15,012 nucleotides of DNA from positions 1-15,012 of the forward strand of contig JANOHV010000132.1 of the NCBI GenBank assembly GCA_031406795.1, read 5' to 3'. The stretch is from DATDCY01 sp031406795 [NCBI: Candidatus Rokuibacteriota bacterium]. Lineage in GTDB: Bacteria; JAUVQV01. Each line of letters starts with the position of its first letter. Position 1 is the stretch's first letter. Shown here piece after piece: positions 13,504 to 15,012 of this stretch. A program made the position numbers and the translations under genes. The notes beneath the pieces are model-generated. The model worked only from the letters and a program-made list of their open reading frames with translations, searched no databases and was not told the origin of the DNA.

Positions 13504-13531
13504 ACGCTATCATGAGAATGGTTTATGTCAA
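13504..13531 (-). promoter_or_regulatory. Sigma-70-type promoter of the HD-GYP operon
   Basis: On the minus strand a perfect -35 TTGACA (13531-13526) is followed after 16 bp by TAGCGT (13509-13504), a partial -10 match (T, A and final T). The stretch is AT-rich against a GC-rich background and sits between the AAA ATPase stop and the HD-GYP start. The predicted start is near 13497. Confidence 0.5.
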
Positions 13532-13611
13532 GAAATTCTGTCAGTGACAGCCATCACCGACACGAACGCGGCAAATGTGGGCGAATTCACTGCCCGAGTC
13601 GGCAGGGAGCG

Positions 13612-15012
13612 CTAACGGGAACGCAGTTTCTCGGGGACGAAGTCGAGGTCGCTGGCTTCGCGGACCGCGAGCCCGATCTGGAAATCCATCACATCGCGGG
13701 GGACCGGCAGCTGGTAGCCCACCAGACAGGCCGCGAGGGCCGGGACGGCCGCCAGCCCCTGCGTGCGCGCCAGGCGATACGCCTTCACCGCGATCGCCTC
13801 GGCCGCCCCGGGGGTGAGCATCTCCGGAATCGTCGACTCCAGGCCGGCGTACGCCTCCTCCGGGATGTCCAGGCCGACCCGCCTGCAGAGCGCCCGCAAC
13901 AGCGTGAAACCCTCGCGGGGTTCGAGCGTCGGGAAAAGCGGGATCTTGACGTCGATGCGTCCGGGCCGCTTGATGTCGACTTCGATCAGGTCGGGGCGGC
14001 TCGAAGCGAGGATCCAGAGGATCTTCCCCCGGTTGTCGGTGTCGCTCATCTCCTCGGCGATCATCGAATAGATGCGCCCCGACACGCCGGAGTCGTTGCT
14101 GGAGGACTCGCGCCGCCCGAGCGCCTGGTCGGCTTCGTCCACGAACACGATGCAGCGGCCGAGCGCGTGCAACAGACGGAAGATCCGCTCGAGGTTGCCC
14201 TCGGTGCTCCCCACCCACTTGTCGCGGAAGTTCTTCATCTTGACGACCGGGACGCCCGCCTCGCCGGCGAGGCACTCGACGAGGAATGTCTTGCCCGTCC
14301 CGACCGGCCCGCAGAAGAGATACCCCATCGGCAGCGCCTTGAGATCGTCCTGCTTCCACAGGGCGATGTCCTGCCGCAGCCAGGCCTTGACCTTCTCGCT
14401 CCCGTAGATGTCGTCGAGCGTGCGCCGGCTCTCGACAAAGCCGATCAGCCCGCTGTAATCCTGCTCGACGAGCGACTTCTTGAGCGCCACGAGGCCGGCG
14501 GGTTCGACCGCCCGGCCCGCATGGCGCGCCGATTTGAGCAGCTGCTCCACGGAACTCAGGGCGACCCCCGCCAGCTGGCGCGCGAGCGAGTCCAGCCGGC
14601 CGGCGTACCCGGCGAGGGCGGCGGCGTACGCCGGCTCGAGCACGCGCAGCGTCTCGCTCAGCGCGGCTGCATCGGGAAGCGGCACCTTGATCTTCGCGGC
14701 GTGGGCGTTGTTCGCGAGCAGCGGGTGCAGGTCGTTGAGGTTCTCGGCCACCAGGAAGGTCGCGATCTGGTGACCGCCGATCAGGCTGTCGTTCGCCCAA
14801 TCGCGCAGCAGCAGCACGACCGCACCCTGGTCGTAGCCGCCCGCGTCCCCGGCCGGCGCGATCAGCTCCGCCGCCTCGAGCAGCACCGCGACGCGGGGCG
14901 TCGATTTGCCGAGCCGCCCGAGATTCGCGGTATACCGCAGATAGTGGGTCAGCGACTCGACCGCGCCGCGCGGCGCCCGGGGCAGCTCGCCGAGCCGCTG
15001 CAGGGCGGGCCA
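13612..15012 (-). CDS. Ycf46-like AAA ATPase (partial, N-terminus off window)
   Basis: At least 466 residues are present; the frame is open to the window edge, so the internal GTG at 14886 is not needed as a start. The AAA module has Walker A GPVGTGKT (14310-14287), Walker B FVDEAD, the second-region arginines in RPGRIDVKIPLF, and a C-terminal helical lid. The preceding part (VAVLLEAAELI, GAVVLLLRDWAN, FLVAENLNDLHPLLANNAHAAKIKVPLPD) looks like a degenerate NTPase domain lacking a P-loop. That is the layout I associate with Ycf46-type AAA proteins. The AAA identity is secure; the Ycf46 likeness rests on recalled pattern. Function is likely ATP-driven remodelling of an unknown partner. The 187-nt gap with its own promoter suggests it is not fused to the HD-GYP operon. 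Confidence 0.82.
   Translation of the reverse strand, partial: WPALQRLGELPRAPRGAVESLTHYLRYTANLGRLGKSTPRVAVLLEAAELIAPAGDAGGYDQGAVVLLLRDWANDSLIGGHQIATFLVAENLNDLHPLLANNAHAAKIKVPLPDAAALSETLRVLEPAYAAALAGYAGRLDSLARQLAGVALSSVEQLLKSARHAGRAVEPAGLVALKKSLVEQDYSGLIGFVESRRTLDDIYGSEKVKAWLRQDIALWKQDDLKALPMGYLFCGPVGTGKTFLVECLAGEAGVPVVKMKNFRDKWVGSTEGNLERIFRLLHALGRCIVFVDEADQALGRRESSSNDSGVSGRIYSMIAEEMSDTDNRGKILWILASSRPDLIEVDIKRPGRIDVKIPLFPTLEPREGFTLLRALCRRVGLDIPEEAYAGLESTIPEMLTPGAAEAIAVKAYRLARTQGLAAVPALAACLVGYQLPVPRDVMDFQIGLAVREASDLDFVPEKLRSR

Noticed and set aside
11595-13547. 650-codon plus-strand frame opposite the HD-GYP gene
   Set aside because: It mirrors the HD-GYP gene, has no recognisable domain, and the minus-strand product has intact GAF and HD-GYP motifs.

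Overview
The window is GC-rich, densely coded and bacterial. The content (a sigma-54 enhancer-binding response regulator, an HD-GYP phosphodiesterase, a patatin-like lipoprotein, a KamA radical SAM enzyme and a Ycf46-like AAA ATPase) would suit a Desulfuromonadales/Deltaproteobacteria-type Gram-negative. This is an impression from gene content only, and no marker gene is present to settle it. No RNA gene, CRISPR array or complete insertion sequence was seen, and no gene-free stretch exceeds 300 bases.

Region 1 (1-1848) is regulatory. It holds the end of a sensor histidine kinase, a 126-bp MITE-like inverted-repeat element sitting exactly at the kinase stop codon, and an NtrC-class response regulator. 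After these come three evenly spaced palindromes (TTCGC-N5-GCGAA, 41 bp apart) and a consensus sigma-54 promoter.

Region 2 (1849-6752) is a tightly packed operon behind that promoter: a stand-alone receiver protein, a lysine 2,3-aminomutase-like KamA enzyme, a GNAT acetyltransferase, two different D-Ala-D-Ala-ligase-like ATP-grasp enzymes, and a small secreted protein. The simplest reading is a two-component, sigma-54-controlled pathway. In it lysine would be isomerised to beta-lysine, and the product acetylated and/or joined by two ATP-dependent ligations into a small N-acylated or peptide-like compound. The product is unknown. This is the best candidate for an undescribed system here.

Region 3 (6753-9509, plus strand) holds a patatin-like lipoprotein with a near-consensus extended -10 at its start codon, a tiny Cys/Pro-rich exported protein, and a multi-pass membrane protein resembling GT-C glycosyltransferases.

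Region 4 (9578-13531, minus strand) is an overlapping three-gene operon: a sensor/GAF/HD-GYP c-di-GMP phosphodiesterase, an LpxL/HtrB-type acyltransferase and an enolase-superfamily enzyme of the muconate-cycloisomerase subgroup. Its promoter and a leader hairpin are visible upstream. Region 5 (13612-15012, minus strand) is a Ycf46-like AAA ATPase cut by the window edge.
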